Positions 53,654 to 62,199 of a stretch of 64,000 bases of DNA are shown one piece after another (position 1 is the first letter of the stretch; every line of letters starts with the position of its first letter). The stretch is from JAHRAW01 sp965226545 (GTDB lineage: Bacteria > Pseudomonadota > Gammaproteobacteria > Arenicellales > Poriferihabitantaceae). The DNA lies in the NCBI GenBank assembly GCA_965226545.1, contig OZ245364.1:1488001-1552000 (forward strand), written 5' to 3'. A program made the position numbers and the translations under genes. The notes under the pieces were generated by a model, which was not told the origin of the DNA, did no database searches, and saw only the letters and a program-made list of their open reading frames with translations.

Positions 53654-55246
53654 ATGAACACCAAGGGCGGGGCGGCGAAGCAGCCGTTGATTTTGGCGAT
53701 TGACCAAGGCACGACCAGTTCGCGGGCGATTGCGTTTGATGCGGATGGCGTGGCGCGGGCGTCTGCGCAGCGGGAATTTGCGCAGCATTATCCGCAGGAC
53801 GGCTGGGTTGAGCACGATGCCGAGCAGATTTGGCAAACCACTTTGGACACCTGCCGCGAAGTGCTGACGCAAGCCGCCGCGCACGGCACAATCGAAGCGA
53901 TTGGCATCGCCAACCAACGCGAAACCACAGTGGTTTGGCGGCGCAGCGACGGGCGACCGATTTATAACGCGATTGTTTGGCAGGACCGCCGCACCGCCGA
54001 TTTTTGCCGGCAACTCGCCGACGACCATACTATCGCGCAACGGATTACCGCGAAGACCGGATTGTTGGTGGACTCCTATTTTTCCGCCCCTAAAATCAAA
54101 TGGATATTGGATAATGTTGAGGGTGCACGCAAACAAGCGGAATCGGGCGAATTGGCGTTTGGCACGATTGACGCCTTCCTCATCTGGCGATTAACCGGCG
54201 GACGCGCGCATGTTACCGACGCCACCAACGCCTCGCGCACTTTGCTTTACGACATTTCCGCGCATCGTTGGGACGACGACTTGCTTTCGTTATTCACAGT
54301 GCCTGTCAATATGCTGCCACAAGTGCTTGATTGCGCGGCGGAATATGGCGAGTGCAGTACCGAACATTTTGGCAAGCCATTGCCGATTCGCGGCGTCGCC
54401 GGCGACCAACAAGCGGCGTTGTTTGGGCAAGCGTGCTTTGCCGCAGGGATGGTCAAAAGCACTTTTGGCACCGGTTGTTTTGTGATGATGAACAGCGGCG
54501 ACCGCCCGCCGCAATCGCAACATCGGTTGCTCGGCACGATTGGCTATCGGTTGAGCGGCAAGACGACGTATGCATTGGAAGGCGCGATTTTCAACGCCGG
54601 CACGGCGGTGCAATGGCTGCGCGACATCGGCGTTATCGACGACACCGCCGAGATTGACCGGCTCATCGCCGAGACCAGCGAGACCGCCGCGACCGCCGCC
54701 GACCCGTTGGGCAATGGCGGCGTGTATTTGGTGCCGGCATTCACCGGATTGGGCGCGCCGCATTGGGATGCCGATGCGCGTGCGGCGTTGATTGGATTGA
54801 CGCGCGACAGCGGCAAGGCGCAATTGGTGCGCGCCGCACTCGAGGCGGTATGCCATCAAACCCGCGATTTGCTCGATGCAATGCGGCTCGATGCGATGCG
54901 CGGCGGCGACGGTGACGGTCACGGCAACATCGACATTCGCGCGGTGCGCGTCGATGGCGGTATGGCGGTGAATGATTGGCTGATGCAGTTCCTCGCCGAT
55001 TTACTCGATGTGCGCGTCGACCGCCCGGCGGTGATTGAAACCACCGCCTTGGGCGCGGCGTATTTGGCGGCGTTGCAAATCGGTTGGTTTGCCGACACCG
55101 ACGAAATCGCCGCTTCGTTGCGCGAATACCGTCGATTCGAAAGCCGCGCCGATGAAAAACAAAACGCCGCGCGTCGTGCCGGTTGGCAAGATGCGTTGCG
55201 GCGGGTGCGGAGTGGGCAGGGTGTTGTTGCGGGTTGGGACAGGTGA
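53654..55246 (+). CDS. glpK: Glycerol kinase
   Basis: Phosphorylates glycerol to sn-glycerol-3-phosphate. It is a FGGY kinase of 530 residues with the phosphate loop D17QGTTSSR, WQDRRTADFC, the glycerol-site GWVEHDAEQIW, the FGGY-type segment TFGTGCFVMMN and the C-terminal VDGGMAVNDWLMQFLADLL. A short D/G/N-rich addition (RGGDGDGHGNID) precedes the last motif, another minor repeat insertion. glpF and glpD are not adjacent. It stands alone between the repeat array and a gene-poor stretch. Confidence 0.96.
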   Translation: MNTKGGAAKQPLILAIDQGTTSSRAIAFDADGVARASAQREFAQHYPQDGWVEHDAEQIWQTTLDTCREVLTQAAAHGTIEAIGIANQRETTVVWRRSDGRPIYNAIVWQDRRTADFCRQLADDHTIAQRITAKTGLLVDSYFSAPKIKWILDNVEGARKQAESGELAFGTIDAFLIWRLTGGRAHVTDATNASRTLLYDISAHRWDDDLLSLFTVPVNMLPQVLDCAAEYGECSTEHFGKPLPIRGVAGDQQAALFGQACFAAGMVKSTFGTGCFVMMNSGDRPPQSQHRLLGTIGYRLSGKTTYALEGAIFNAGTAVQWLRDIGVIDDTAEIDRLIAETSETAATAADPLGNGGVYLVPAFTGLGAPHWDADARAALIGLTRDSGKAQLVRAALEAVCHQTRDLLDAMRLDAMRGGDGDGHGNIDIRAVRVDGGMAVNDWLMQFLADLLDVRVDRPAVIETTALGAAYLAALQIGWFADTDEIAASLREYRRFESRADEKQNAARRAGWQDALRRVRSGQGVVAGWDR

Positions 55247-55609
55247 CTGTTGAGCGGCAACGGACGGTTAACGGTTGCGTAACGGTTGCACGGACGCTGT
55301 CAAGTGTCGCGGTGTTTATTCGGCGAACTTCCGTTGTCGTTGCCGCACTGTAAATCCCGCGTTGCTTTGCCAAAGTACCGTCGTACGCGGCGACATCGAA
55401 GCGCGCGTGGTTGGTGTTGGTGACCGTTAACCGTTAGCGGACGATTAACGTTGCGCAACGGTTACGCCGCCGCCAAGTAAAGCGGCGTTTGTCGCACTTA
55501 CCTCCCGCACAAAAATGCCGCCGATGCCGTCCTTGGCATGTCGAAGCGAATCACATTGACCGCACAATCGACCGTATAAACGACCGTTGTCGAACGGTTG
55601 TAGATGGCG
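55247..55609. other. Gene-free convergent spacer after glpK
   Basis: About 360 bp with recurring AACGGTTGCGTAACGGTTGC and GTTAACGGTTAGCGG words (55265-55480), and no supported gene. I found no clear terminator. Confidence 0.35.
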
Positions 55610-56629
55610 TTAATTCGAATGCCGCTTACCCGGCGGTCCCTCGGTACCACACCACAAATCCCCGCCGCTTTTAACCAACATTCCCTCTTCCGAGATGTTG
55701 AATCGGGCGCGGAGGTCGGAGAGTTTTTCGGTCATCAGCGGGTGGTAGTCGTAGTTCATCGTCATGTACTCGCCGGTGCATTCGCTGCCGCGTTTGTAGG
55801 CGCGGAACACCGGCGCCGGGTCGTATTCGTTGCGATAGGCGTTTGCGCCCGGGTCCATCACTTGCCCGAGATGAAATTGAAACATAAACACCACCAACAC
55901 CGATGAATACGACGATTCACCGGTCATGCCGTAGGCAAAGCCGGCAACGCAAAATTCGCCGAGCCCGGTGGTGTTGTAGCCGGACAGCACGTGATGAATA
56001 TCGTGCTGCACCAACATATTGGAAAGCGGCGCGCCGCGGCTGCCGGGATAGGGGAATTCGTTTTGATTGTAGTATTCGGTCATGGTGCGCCCGAGCGTGC
56101 CGGCGGGCAGCGATTCGTATTCCTTGTATTTCGCCAACACCGCTTTATCGCCGTCCAAATGCATCACGCCCTGCAGTTGCATCGCCATTTGTTTCCACAA
56201 CGGCATGCCGGCTTCCAACTGCGCTTCACGCGCGGCGTGCAACATAATGTGCATTTTATGCCCGTGGCTGAGCGAGATTAGGTCTTTAATCAGCGTGTCT
56301 TTGACTTTCCACTGTTGCCCCAATCGATTCAGGGCATCGACGCGTTCTTGCTGTGTTTCCAAAGTGTCTTCGAGAAACGGCAACACCGCACTCATGTGCA
56401 AAATCTCTTCGCGCAATTGTTCGCCATCGATGGAATCGGCGTCGCCAAAAGTGCCGGGCAATGCATCGATGTCGATGTCGGCGTTAAACACTTCGCGCCC
56501 AATCGCGTCCAAAGTGTCGCGGTCGAATTGTTGCATCGGCATTTTGCCTTCGTCGGTAACAATGCCTTTGAAAATCGACAATACGGTTTCCGCCGACTTG
56601 CCGCGCACTTCGAGTATTTGGTTTTTCAT
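55610..56629 (-). CDS. Coq4-family protein
   Basis: A 339-residue soluble protein containing the Coq4 metal motif H209-D-x-x-H213-x11-E225, in NMLVQHDIHHVLSGYNTTGLGE. Eukaryotic Coq4 organises the ubiquinone-synthesis complex and has been linked to C1 oxidative decarboxylation of the ring; bacterial members are less studied. A role in quinone chemistry fits the redox proteins encoded just downstream on the same strand. The N-terminal 100 residues, including the acidic DIDIDALPGTFGDADSID stretch, show no further motif. Confidence 0.75.
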   Translation of the reverse strand: MKNQILEVRGKSAETVLSIFKGIVTDEGKMPMQQFDRDTLDAIGREVFNADIDIDALPGTFGDADSIDGEQLREEILHMSAVLPFLEDTLETQQERVDALNRLGQQWKVKDTLIKDLISLSHGHKMHIMLHAAREAQLEAGMPLWKQMAMQLQGVMHLDGDKAVLAKYKEYESLPAGTLGRTMTEYYNQNEFPYPGSRGAPLSNMLVQHDIHHVLSGYNTTGLGEFCVAGFAYGMTGESSYSSVLVVFMFQFHLGQVMDPGANAYRNEYDPAPVFRAYKRGSECTGEYMTMNYDYHPLMTEKLSDLRARFNISEEGMLVKSGGDLWCGTEGPPGKRHSN

Positions 56630-56764
56630 CGTCTGGTTGCCTCTGGATAAGCGTTAAGGTTGAGTTTGTCGCCGCGTGATTATAGCCAATTTTTGTTGAC
56701 CAATTATCGTCGGTCAATTATCGACTTCGTTATCATCGCCTTATGGACTTTGTGACAGCAAAAC

Positions 56765-57226
56765 TTAAAACACCGCCGACTCCAATCCCGCCGCCATCAG
56801 CATGCCGAGTTGTTCGCATTCGGCGCGAAATTCATCGCGGTATTCGCCTTTAAGCACCAAGGTCGGCTGCACAGATTTCCATTTTAATCCGGTCAAGATT
56901 CGTTCGATGGCGGTTTTTGCGCCTTGTCCGTCCAAGCCGCCTTTGACATACACGGCGACCGGCATGCCTTCGGTTTTTTCCAAGCAGGGATAATAAATGC
57001 GTTCGAGAAAATCCTTGACCAAGCCGCTGATATGCCCGAAGTTTTCGGTCGTGCCAAGCACAACGCCGTTCGCCCACAGCACATCATCGGCGTCGGCATC
57101 GAGCGGCTGCAAGGCGCGCACTTCGATGCCGTTAAATTGCGCGGCGGTTGCGCCGGCGTGCACCGCTTGATGCAGTTTGCGGGTGTTGTCCGACGGGCAG
57201 TTGGCGACAATCAGCAGGTTCGGCAT
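56765..57226 (-). CDS. Flavodoxin/NAD(P)H-dependent oxidoreductase-like flavoprotein
   Basis: A 153-residue flavodoxin-fold protein. The N-terminal beta strand and phosphate loop read LLIVANCPSDNTRKL, and the isoalloxazine-binding loop GTTENFGHISGLVKDFLER matches flavodoxin-family oxidoreductases, which bind FMN. GMPVAVYVKGGLDGQGA follows. The partner is unknown. It sits between the Coq4-like gene and the Rieske cluster on the same strand, 56 bp after the next gene upstream. Confidence 0.8.
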   Translation of the reverse strand: MPNLLIVANCPSDNTRKLHQAVHAGATAAQFNGIEVRALQPLDADADDVLWANGVVLGTTENFGHISGLVKDFLERIYYPCLEKTEGMPVAVYVKGGLDGQGAKTAIERILTGLKWKSVQPTLVLKGEYRDEFRAECEQLGMLMAAGLESAVF

Positions 57227-57282
57227 CGGGCGACGGGCAACGGCTTATTTATGCATTCGGCATGCGTATGCAGCGTATGCAA

Positions 57283-58104
57283 TTAAGGCAATCGGCGCAC
57301 GCCGCCCAAATCCACTTTGATAACCGACAAGTTGCCGTATTGGCTCAATTGCCCGGTGATGCGCACCGGTTCGGCGGCCAGCGGGGCGAGCAGTTTTGAT
57401 GCGTCGCCGCCGTCTGCGCGCGCCAACAGATAGCCGGTTTCGATGCCGTCGGCGTCCTTAACGCGCAAAATCGGCGGGATGCCGCCGCGCAAACAAATTT
57501 CCGCGCAGGCTTTATGCAACAAGCCGGCGCCGGGTTTCATCACGCCGAGAAAACATTTCGAATCGACGATTTCGCCCTTGAGATCAACCTCGCCGAGTTT
57601 GTCGATGTACACCAATTTATCCAGTTGCTTTGGTAACTCGAGCAATTTTTTATCGGTCAAATCCGCCGCACGAATTGCATCGACGCCGATTTCCAACATC
57701 GCCCACGCGCCGCGCTCAATCGAATTGCCGCGCACGCGCACCAATTGCCCGTCAAACGCCGCGGCCCATTCATTAACCGAATGCTTGCCTTGCCGCACCA
57801 ACAAGGTGGTTTGCACGCCGTCCTCAGTAAGATGATGCACCGCCGGATACGGCGTGCGCGTCAATAATCCGGTCACACTGCTCGGCGCGCCAAGAGTCCA
57901 ATGCCCGCCGCCGACGGCGTGCTGTTGCGCGGCAAACCAAAAGCCGGCAACGCCGCAGGCGATAATCGCAATGATGGCAAGCGGCCAATACAACCGCTTC
58001 AATGCCGCCGGCATCGGCGCATAGCCAATGAAAAATTCCGCAACGGCGTTGTCGGCGGCGGGCGGTTTGGGCGAGTCGGATGGCGGGGTGGGGGTGGTGT
58101 TCAT
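57283..58104 (-). CDS. Conserved membrane-anchored redox-cluster protein of unknown function
   Basis: A 273-residue protein with a Pro-rich cytoplasmic start, one membrane helix (about 39-60) and a periplasmic domain. The segment GEIVDSKCFLGVMKPG plus HKACAEICLRGGIPP holds three or four cysteines in a pattern I have seen in proteins encoded beside ferric-reductase/Rieske genes, but no function is known to me. Its ATG overlaps the stop of the repeat frame upstream (ATGA). Confidence 0.7.
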   Translation of the reverse strand: MNTTPTPPSDSPKPPAADNAVAEFFIGYAPMPAALKRLYWPLAIIAIIACGVAGFWFAAQQHAVGGGHWTLGAPSSVTGLLTRTPYPAVHHLTEDGVQTTLLVRQGKHSVNEWAAAFDGQLVRVRGNSIERGAWAMLEIGVDAIRAADLTDKKLLELPKQLDKLVYIDKLGEVDLKGEIVDSKCFLGVMKPGAGLLHKACAEICLRGGIPPILRVKDADGIETGYLLARADGGDASKLLAPLAAEPVRITGQLSQYGNLSVIKVDLGGVRRLP

Positions 58105-58556
58105 TTGTGATGGGCGGGTTGGGGAATTAGTGTGGCATTAAGGTAGGCGTCGATAACGGCAACAATGTTGGCGATGCCGACAAAGTCGGCGGCGACGGCG
58201 ACAATGTTGTCAGTGTCGGCATTGTCGTCGATAACGGCGACAACGTTGTCAATGCCGACAAAGTCGTCTGCGACGGCGACAATGTTGTCAATATCGGCAT
58301 TGTCGTCGACAACCTCGGCAACGTTGTCAATGCCGGCAAAGTCGTCTGCGACAGCGACAATGTTGTCGGTGTCGGCAAAGTCGTCTGCGACAGCGACAAT
58401 GTTGTCGGTGTCGGCAAAGTCGTCTGCGACAGCGACAATGTTGTCAGTATCGACATTGTCGGCATTGTCGTCGACAACCTCGGCAATGTTGTCAATATCG
58501 GCATTGTCGTCGATAACCGCGACACAGTTGGCAATGTCAAAGTTCACCAACGCCAC
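58101..58556 (-). CDS. Possible acidic repeat protein encoded by the 39-bp array
   Basis: A 151-residue frame beginning MALVNFDIANCVAVIDDNAD and made mostly of 13-residue units of the type DNIVAVADDFADT, with no signal peptide and no known fold. For translation: the ATGA overlap with the following gene and its place inside an operon. Against: the same repeat is clearly non-coding elsewhere, and the opposite strand is also open. I give it low confidence. Confidence 0.25.
   Translation of the reverse strand: MALVNFDIANCVAVIDDNADIDNIAEVVDDNADNVDTDNIVAVADDFADTDNIVAVADDFADTDNIVAVADDFAGIDNVAEVVDDNADIDNIVAVADDFVGIDNVVAVIDDNADTDNIVAVAADFVGIANIVAVIDAYLNATLIPQPAHHK
58127..58550. repeat. Degenerate 39-bp repeat array, partly perfect
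   Basis: About 425 bp between the Rieske gene and its downstream partner. From 58365 to 58445 a 39-bp unit (beginning GTGTCGGCAAAGTCGTCTGC) occurs in three near-perfect tandem copies. Flanking units are older and diverged. On the minus strand the array lies in a 151-codon open frame (58101-58556) of acidic repeats (DNIVAVADDFADT, 13 residues per unit) whose stop overlaps the next ATG by 4 bp, so translation of the array is conceivable. Confidence 0.85.
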
Positions 58557-58589
58557 CTTGCATAATCACACACCGCAATGCATTCGTGT

Positions 58590-59666
58590 TTATTCAATCT
58601 CAATCAACAACACCGCGCGCGGGGTGCCGGGGGGTAACGGTTCGGCGTTTACCAGCACTTGATGGCCGTCGAGTTTTAGGCGGTAGGTGCGGATTTTTTC
58701 GGTGAAGGGCGGCGGTGAGCGGCCGTCTTCGGGGCGGTATTGATAGCCGTGCCAGGGGCAGGTGATTAAGCCGTCTACGACGCAGCCTTCGCCGAGCGGG
58801 CCGCTTTGATGTTGGCAAACATTGGATACCGCCGCGAGTTTGCGGTCGTCGTAGCGAAACACGGCGATGCGTTCATGCGCGCCGATGTCGATGGTAATCG
58901 CGCGGTTGTTGGGGATGTCGCGCCAATCGGACACCGCAATCCATTCATCATCATCGCGCGCACCGCCAATCGCGCGCGTGGCCTTCGAGGTGCGGTGGGC
59001 GGCGACGATGTGCAAACCGCCGACTGTGGCCGCAATGATAAACACCATCCACGGCAACCACCCGGCGCCTTCCTGCCGCATCGCGCCAAACGCGACATGC
59101 ACAATCACCAGCGTATAGACGGCGTATATCGCCATGTGCAACGCCTTCCAACCGCGCGCGGTTAAGGTGGCGTTCCAATAATCGTGGCTGGTGGCGGCGA
59201 GTAAAAACAGCAACATTAACGCAAGCGCGCCGAATGCCTGAAACGACCAACCGAACAAGGCGCCGCCAACCGGTTGCCCGTCGATGGGGTTGACGCCGCC
59301 GCTGGTGAATATCGACACCAGCGGATTGACCACGCCGAAACTGTGATACCAATACACCGCCAAGCCGGCATGCGCCAAGGCGACGATGAAGGTCGATACG
59401 CCGAAATGGCGGCGGTTATACAACAGCGGCAGCAGACGCGGATTGAGGCGCGCCAATGGGCCGATGCATAACACCAACGACAACATCAAAAACGCGCAAC
59501 TCGACAAGGCGCGCATCATCAAAATAATCGGCGAGATGCCGTCGCCATAACGCGCCAATCCGACCGCAAAAAACGCGGCGAGATACACAAACACGCCGAG
59601 CCACAGCGCAAGGTCGTAGAGTTGCTTGCGGCGATTCCAATGCACCGCAACATAGCCGCCGCTCAT
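58590..59666 (-). CDS. Ferric-reductase-like membrane protein fused to a Rieske [2Fe-2S] domain
   Basis: A 358-residue redox protein. About six helices of a ferric-reductase-like domain include paired heme-type histidines (RRHFGVSTFIVALAHAG; GWKALHMAIYAVYTLVIVHV). The C-terminal Rieske domain (about 240-358) has ligands C284-x-H286 and C303-x2-H306 in CQHQSGPLGEGC and CPWHGYQY. It probably passes electrons from quinol or heme across the membrane. It starts inside the stop of the 54-residue gene upstream. Confidence 0.87.
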   Translation of the reverse strand: MSGGYVAVHWNRRKQLYDLALWLGVFVYLAAFFAVGLARYGDGISPIILMMRALSSCAFLMLSLVLCIGPLARLNPRLLPLLYNRRHFGVSTFIVALAHAGLAVYWYHSFGVVNPLVSIFTSGGVNPIDGQPVGGALFGWSFQAFGALALMLLFLLAATSHDYWNATLTARGWKALHMAIYAVYTLVIVHVAFGAMRQEGAGWLPWMVFIIAATVGGLHIVAAHRTSKATRAIGGARDDDEWIAVSDWRDIPNNRAITIDIGAHERIAVFRYDDRKLAAVSNVCQHQSGPLGEGCVVDGLITCPWHGYQYRPEDGRSPPPFTEKIRTYRLKLDGHQVLVNAEPLPPGTPRAVLLIEIE

Positions 59667-59827
59667 TTGCGCGCCTCGTCAAAACTGGTGCCGAACACAA
59701 TCGCCGGGTTGGCGTTGGGCGGCGCCAACGGCGGCGGCGGGGCGCTCATCCAAAGTATCATCAACAATAACGCCGGGGCGAGAAGCCACCACAGCAATCG
59801 GTGTATGCGGCGTTGCGATTTAATCAT
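59663..59827 (-). CDS. Small single-helix membrane protein in the Rieske operon
   Basis: A 54-residue protein: basic start MIKSQRRIHR, one helix (LLWWLLAPALLLMILWM), a Pro-rich stretch (SAPPPPLAPPNANPA) and IVFGTSFDEARK. Its TGA overlaps the ATG of the Rieske gene (ATGA), a strong sign of real translation. No family is recognised; it may be a small subunit of the membrane redox complex. Confidence 0.65.
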   Translation of the reverse strand: MIKSQRRIHRLLWWLLAPALLLMILWMSAPPPPLAPPNANPAIVFGTSFDEARK

Positions 59828-60015
59828 TTTGAATCATTTCGAAGTAGTGTGAAGTGTTGCGAAGTCGTGTGAAGTCGTTTTGATTGTTGCGGGCGGGCGG
59901 GGTGGGTTGCGGTCAATGGTAACGGCAGTGTCAAAGATGGCATCAATCGTAAATCACAGTCGCAGTTACGAGTCGCGCACAATCAAATGCACAATCGCAA
60001 TCGAACTTTATCGAA
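59828..60015. repeat. GAAGTCGTGTGAAGT repeat spacer
   Basis: Four to five degenerate copies of CGAAGTCGTGTGAAGT (59838-59880) are followed by unremarkable sequence. No gene. Confidence 0.45.
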
Positions 60016-60258
60016 TCACTTGGCGTCGTCAGGTTTGTCGCCGGCGACACCGGCACTCGGCGGATGTTGATAACGCGCCAGTCGCCATTTCCAAGCGAGC
60101 AACGGCCATAACGCCGTCGCCGCCGGCCACCACAACAGCCGCGCGCCGAGGCTTGCGCCTTGTGCTTGCGGCGTAATCACGGCATAGCCGCGCATAACAA
60201 ACGCCGCGCCGAATAGCGCGCCAATCACCACATAGCCGAGTAACAATGAAAAACCCAT
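60016..60258 (-). CDS. Small membrane protein of the Rieske cluster
   Basis: An 80-residue protein with a hydrophobic helix (MGFSLLLGYVVIGALFGAAFVM), a second weak one (ARLLWWPAATALWPLLAWKWRL) and a charged C-terminus. The ATG at 60258 is preferred to a TTG seven codons upstream. It is first in the minus-strand run that includes the 54-residue protein and the Rieske gene, so a role in that membrane complex is likely but unproven. Confidence 0.65.
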   Translation of the reverse strand: MGFSLLLGYVVIGALFGAAFVMRGYAVITPQAQGASLGARLLWWPAATALWPLLAWKWRLARYQHPPSAGVAGDKPDDAK

Positions 60259-60460
60259 CGGCGCAATGATACTATGCAATCGATGTTAATGTTAATCGCC
60301 ATGCCAAAATGTCTGCACCGCTATATTGCAAAAAGTGCGGGGCAAAGTGCAAGGCAAAGTGCCATGTCAAAAGTGCAGGTCGTATGTCGCGCATAATCGC
60401 AAACCCAAAACCGCAAACCGTTCGCTTCGCATTGCATGATAAAAAACCAACCGCAAGCCG

Positions 60461-60488
60461 TTGCCGCGCGGCAAAATCGGCGTATAAT
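60461..60488 (+). promoter_or_regulatory. Sigma-70 type promoter of the thioesterase gene
   Basis: TTGCCG (60461-60466) and a consensus TATAAT (60483-60488) are separated by 16 bp, about 35 bp before the start codon. The region upstream (60320-60385) holds AAAGTGC-type repeats. Confidence 0.7.
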
Positions 60489-60523
60489 GCGCGCGATTAA
60501 GCGATGGCATTGACGATAAATTG

Positions 60524-60970
60524 ATGATGGACAGCGACAACCGCGGCGGCATTGGCACCGCCGAATTTGCCGAATTGGTCGAGGCGCAGATGCCGTTTGC
60601 GCCGTTGCTGGGCTTGCAAGTCGAATCGGTGGCGCGCGAATGTGCGGTGATGCGGGCGGTGCATCGTGATGAATTTTTGCGGCCGGGCGGCACAATCGCC
60701 GGGCCGATTATGGCCGGCTTGGCGGATGCGGCGTTTTATGCGGTGATTTTGGGCAATATCGGGCGGGTGGAATTGGCGGTTACGACGCATTTGGCGATTA
60801 ATTTCCTGCGCAAACCGCCGCCGGGCGACATTGTCGCGCGCGCAACCTTGCTCAAACTCGGCAAACGATTGGCGGTGTGCGAAGCGATTTTATACAGCGA
60901 AACCTTGGGCGAAGCATTGCCGGTTGCGCATGCCACCGGCACGTATTCGATACCGCAGCCCGCGCAATAA
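60524..60970 (+). CDS. PaaI-like hotdog-fold thioesterase
   Basis: A 148-residue single hotdog domain. The family phrase GGTIAGPIMAGLADAAFYAVI corresponds to the helix over the active site, and TTHLAINFLRKPPPGDIVARATLLKLGKR is the strand-turn-strand core. Such proteins hydrolyse acyl-CoA thioesters, often aromatic or short-chain. The substrate is unknown and there are no pathway neighbours. ATGs at 60524 and 60527 are both possible starts. Confidence 0.85.
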   Translation: MMDSDNRGGIGTAEFAELVEAQMPFAPLLGLQVESVARECAVMRAVHRDEFLRPGGTIAGPIMAGLADAAFYAVILGNIGRVELAVTTHLAINFLRKPPPGDIVARATLLKLGKRLAVCEAILYSETLGEALPVAHATGTYSIPQPAQ

Positions 60971-61245
60971 TCATTCGAATCATTCGACATCATCCGTCAA
61001 TTCACCGTCAATCGTCCGGCACAATTCGACAACAATTCGACCATAATTCGACACTGTCATACACTTGTTCACGCAATTATTCGGCATCTATTCGACACAA
61101 CCATACGCCATCTCTTCGCCAGTTCGTCCAATGCCGTCTCGTCGCCTGCGCAATGGTGCGGCAATAAGCGGAAAGTAAAAAACGCTTGTAAACAAGATGT
61201 TATTGGCAACCTTTTACTCACTTCATCACTTTCGGGAATCGCATT
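60971..61245. repeat. AATTCGACA repeat spacer
   Basis: Words such as CAATTCGACAACAATTCGAC and ATTCGACACAACC recur from 60975 to 61100. No gene is seen. Confidence 0.4.
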
Positions 61246-62199
61246 TTGAAAAACAAATCCGGCTCTAAATGGGTCGTATTGGCGGCCTTAATCGGCAACG
61301 GCTTAATCGCCATCACCAAGTTCATCGCCACCGCCATCACCGGCAGTTCGGCGATGTTGAGCGAGGCAATTCACTCGGTCGTCGACACCGGCAATCAGGT
61401 GTTGCTGCTGTGGGGGATGAAACGCGCCGAGCGTCCGGCTGACGACCGCCATCCATTCGGCTATGGGATGGAGTTGTATTTTTGGGCGTTTGTCGTCGCC
61501 ATTATGGTGTTCGCCATCGGCGCGGGCGTGTCGTTATACGAAGGATTTCACAAATTCTTCGACCCCGAACCGATCAATCGCCCGATGGTCAACTACATCG
61601 TGCTCGGCGTCGCCTTGGTGTTCGAAAGCGTCGCGTGGTGGGTTGCATTCCGCGAATTCCGCCGCCAAAAGGGCAAACACGGCTATTTCAAGGCGGTGCG
61701 GCTGAGTAAAGACCCGACCGTTTTCACCGTGCTATTCGAAGACAGCGCGGCGATGCTCGGCTTGCTGACCGCGTTGGGCGGGTTGTTGTGCGTGCAATTT
61801 TTCGGCGATTTGCGTTTCGATGCGCTGGCGTCGATTGTCATCGGCGTGATTCTGGCGTGCACCGCAAGCGTGTTGGCGTATGAAAGCAAGGGCTTGCTCA
61901 TCGGCGAAGCGGCCAGCCGCGAGGTGGTCGATGGCATCCGCCGCATTTTGGTGCGCGAGCGCAACATTGTGAATGTCAATGAGATTTTGACGATGCATCT
62001 TGGCCCGCGCGATGTGCTGCTGACGATTAGTTTGGATTTCGCCGATTCGATTTCCGCCGGCGATGTCGAAAGCGCGATAAGCACTTTGGAAACGCGCATC
62101 AAAGGCAAATACCCGGAAATCGCGCGGATTTTCATCGAAGCCCAAAGCATGGTCGGGCATCAACGCAACTTGGCGCGCGAACGGCAGGGTGGTGATTGA
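61246..62199 (+). CDS. Cation diffusion facilitator (CDF) family transporter
   Basis: Six-helix metal/proton antiporter of 317 residues. Helix II has the metal site LSEAIHSVVDTGNQ (His-x3-Asp) and helix V FEDSAAMLGLL. The cytoplasmic C-terminal domain includes HLGPRDVLLTISLDF and closes with RIFIEAQSM. Zinc or a similar divalent metal is likely; specificity is not decided by sequence. It starts at a TTG (61246) because no ATG or GTG fits the family N-terminus; a CGGGAA sequence lies upstream. Confidence 0.9.
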   Translation: MKNKSGSKWVVLAALIGNGLIAITKFIATAITGSSAMLSEAIHSVVDTGNQVLLLWGMKRAERPADDRHPFGYGMELYFWAFVVAIMVFAIGAGVSLYEGFHKFFDPEPINRPMVNYIVLGVALVFESVAWWVAFREFRRQKGKHGYFKAVRLSKDPTVFTVLFEDSAAMLGLLTALGGLLCVQFFGDLRFDALASIVIGVILACTASVLAYESKGLLIGEAASREVVDGIRRILVRERNIVNVNEILTMHLGPRDVLLTISLDFADSISAGDVESAISTLETRIKGKYPEIARIFIEAQSMVGHQRNLARERQGGD

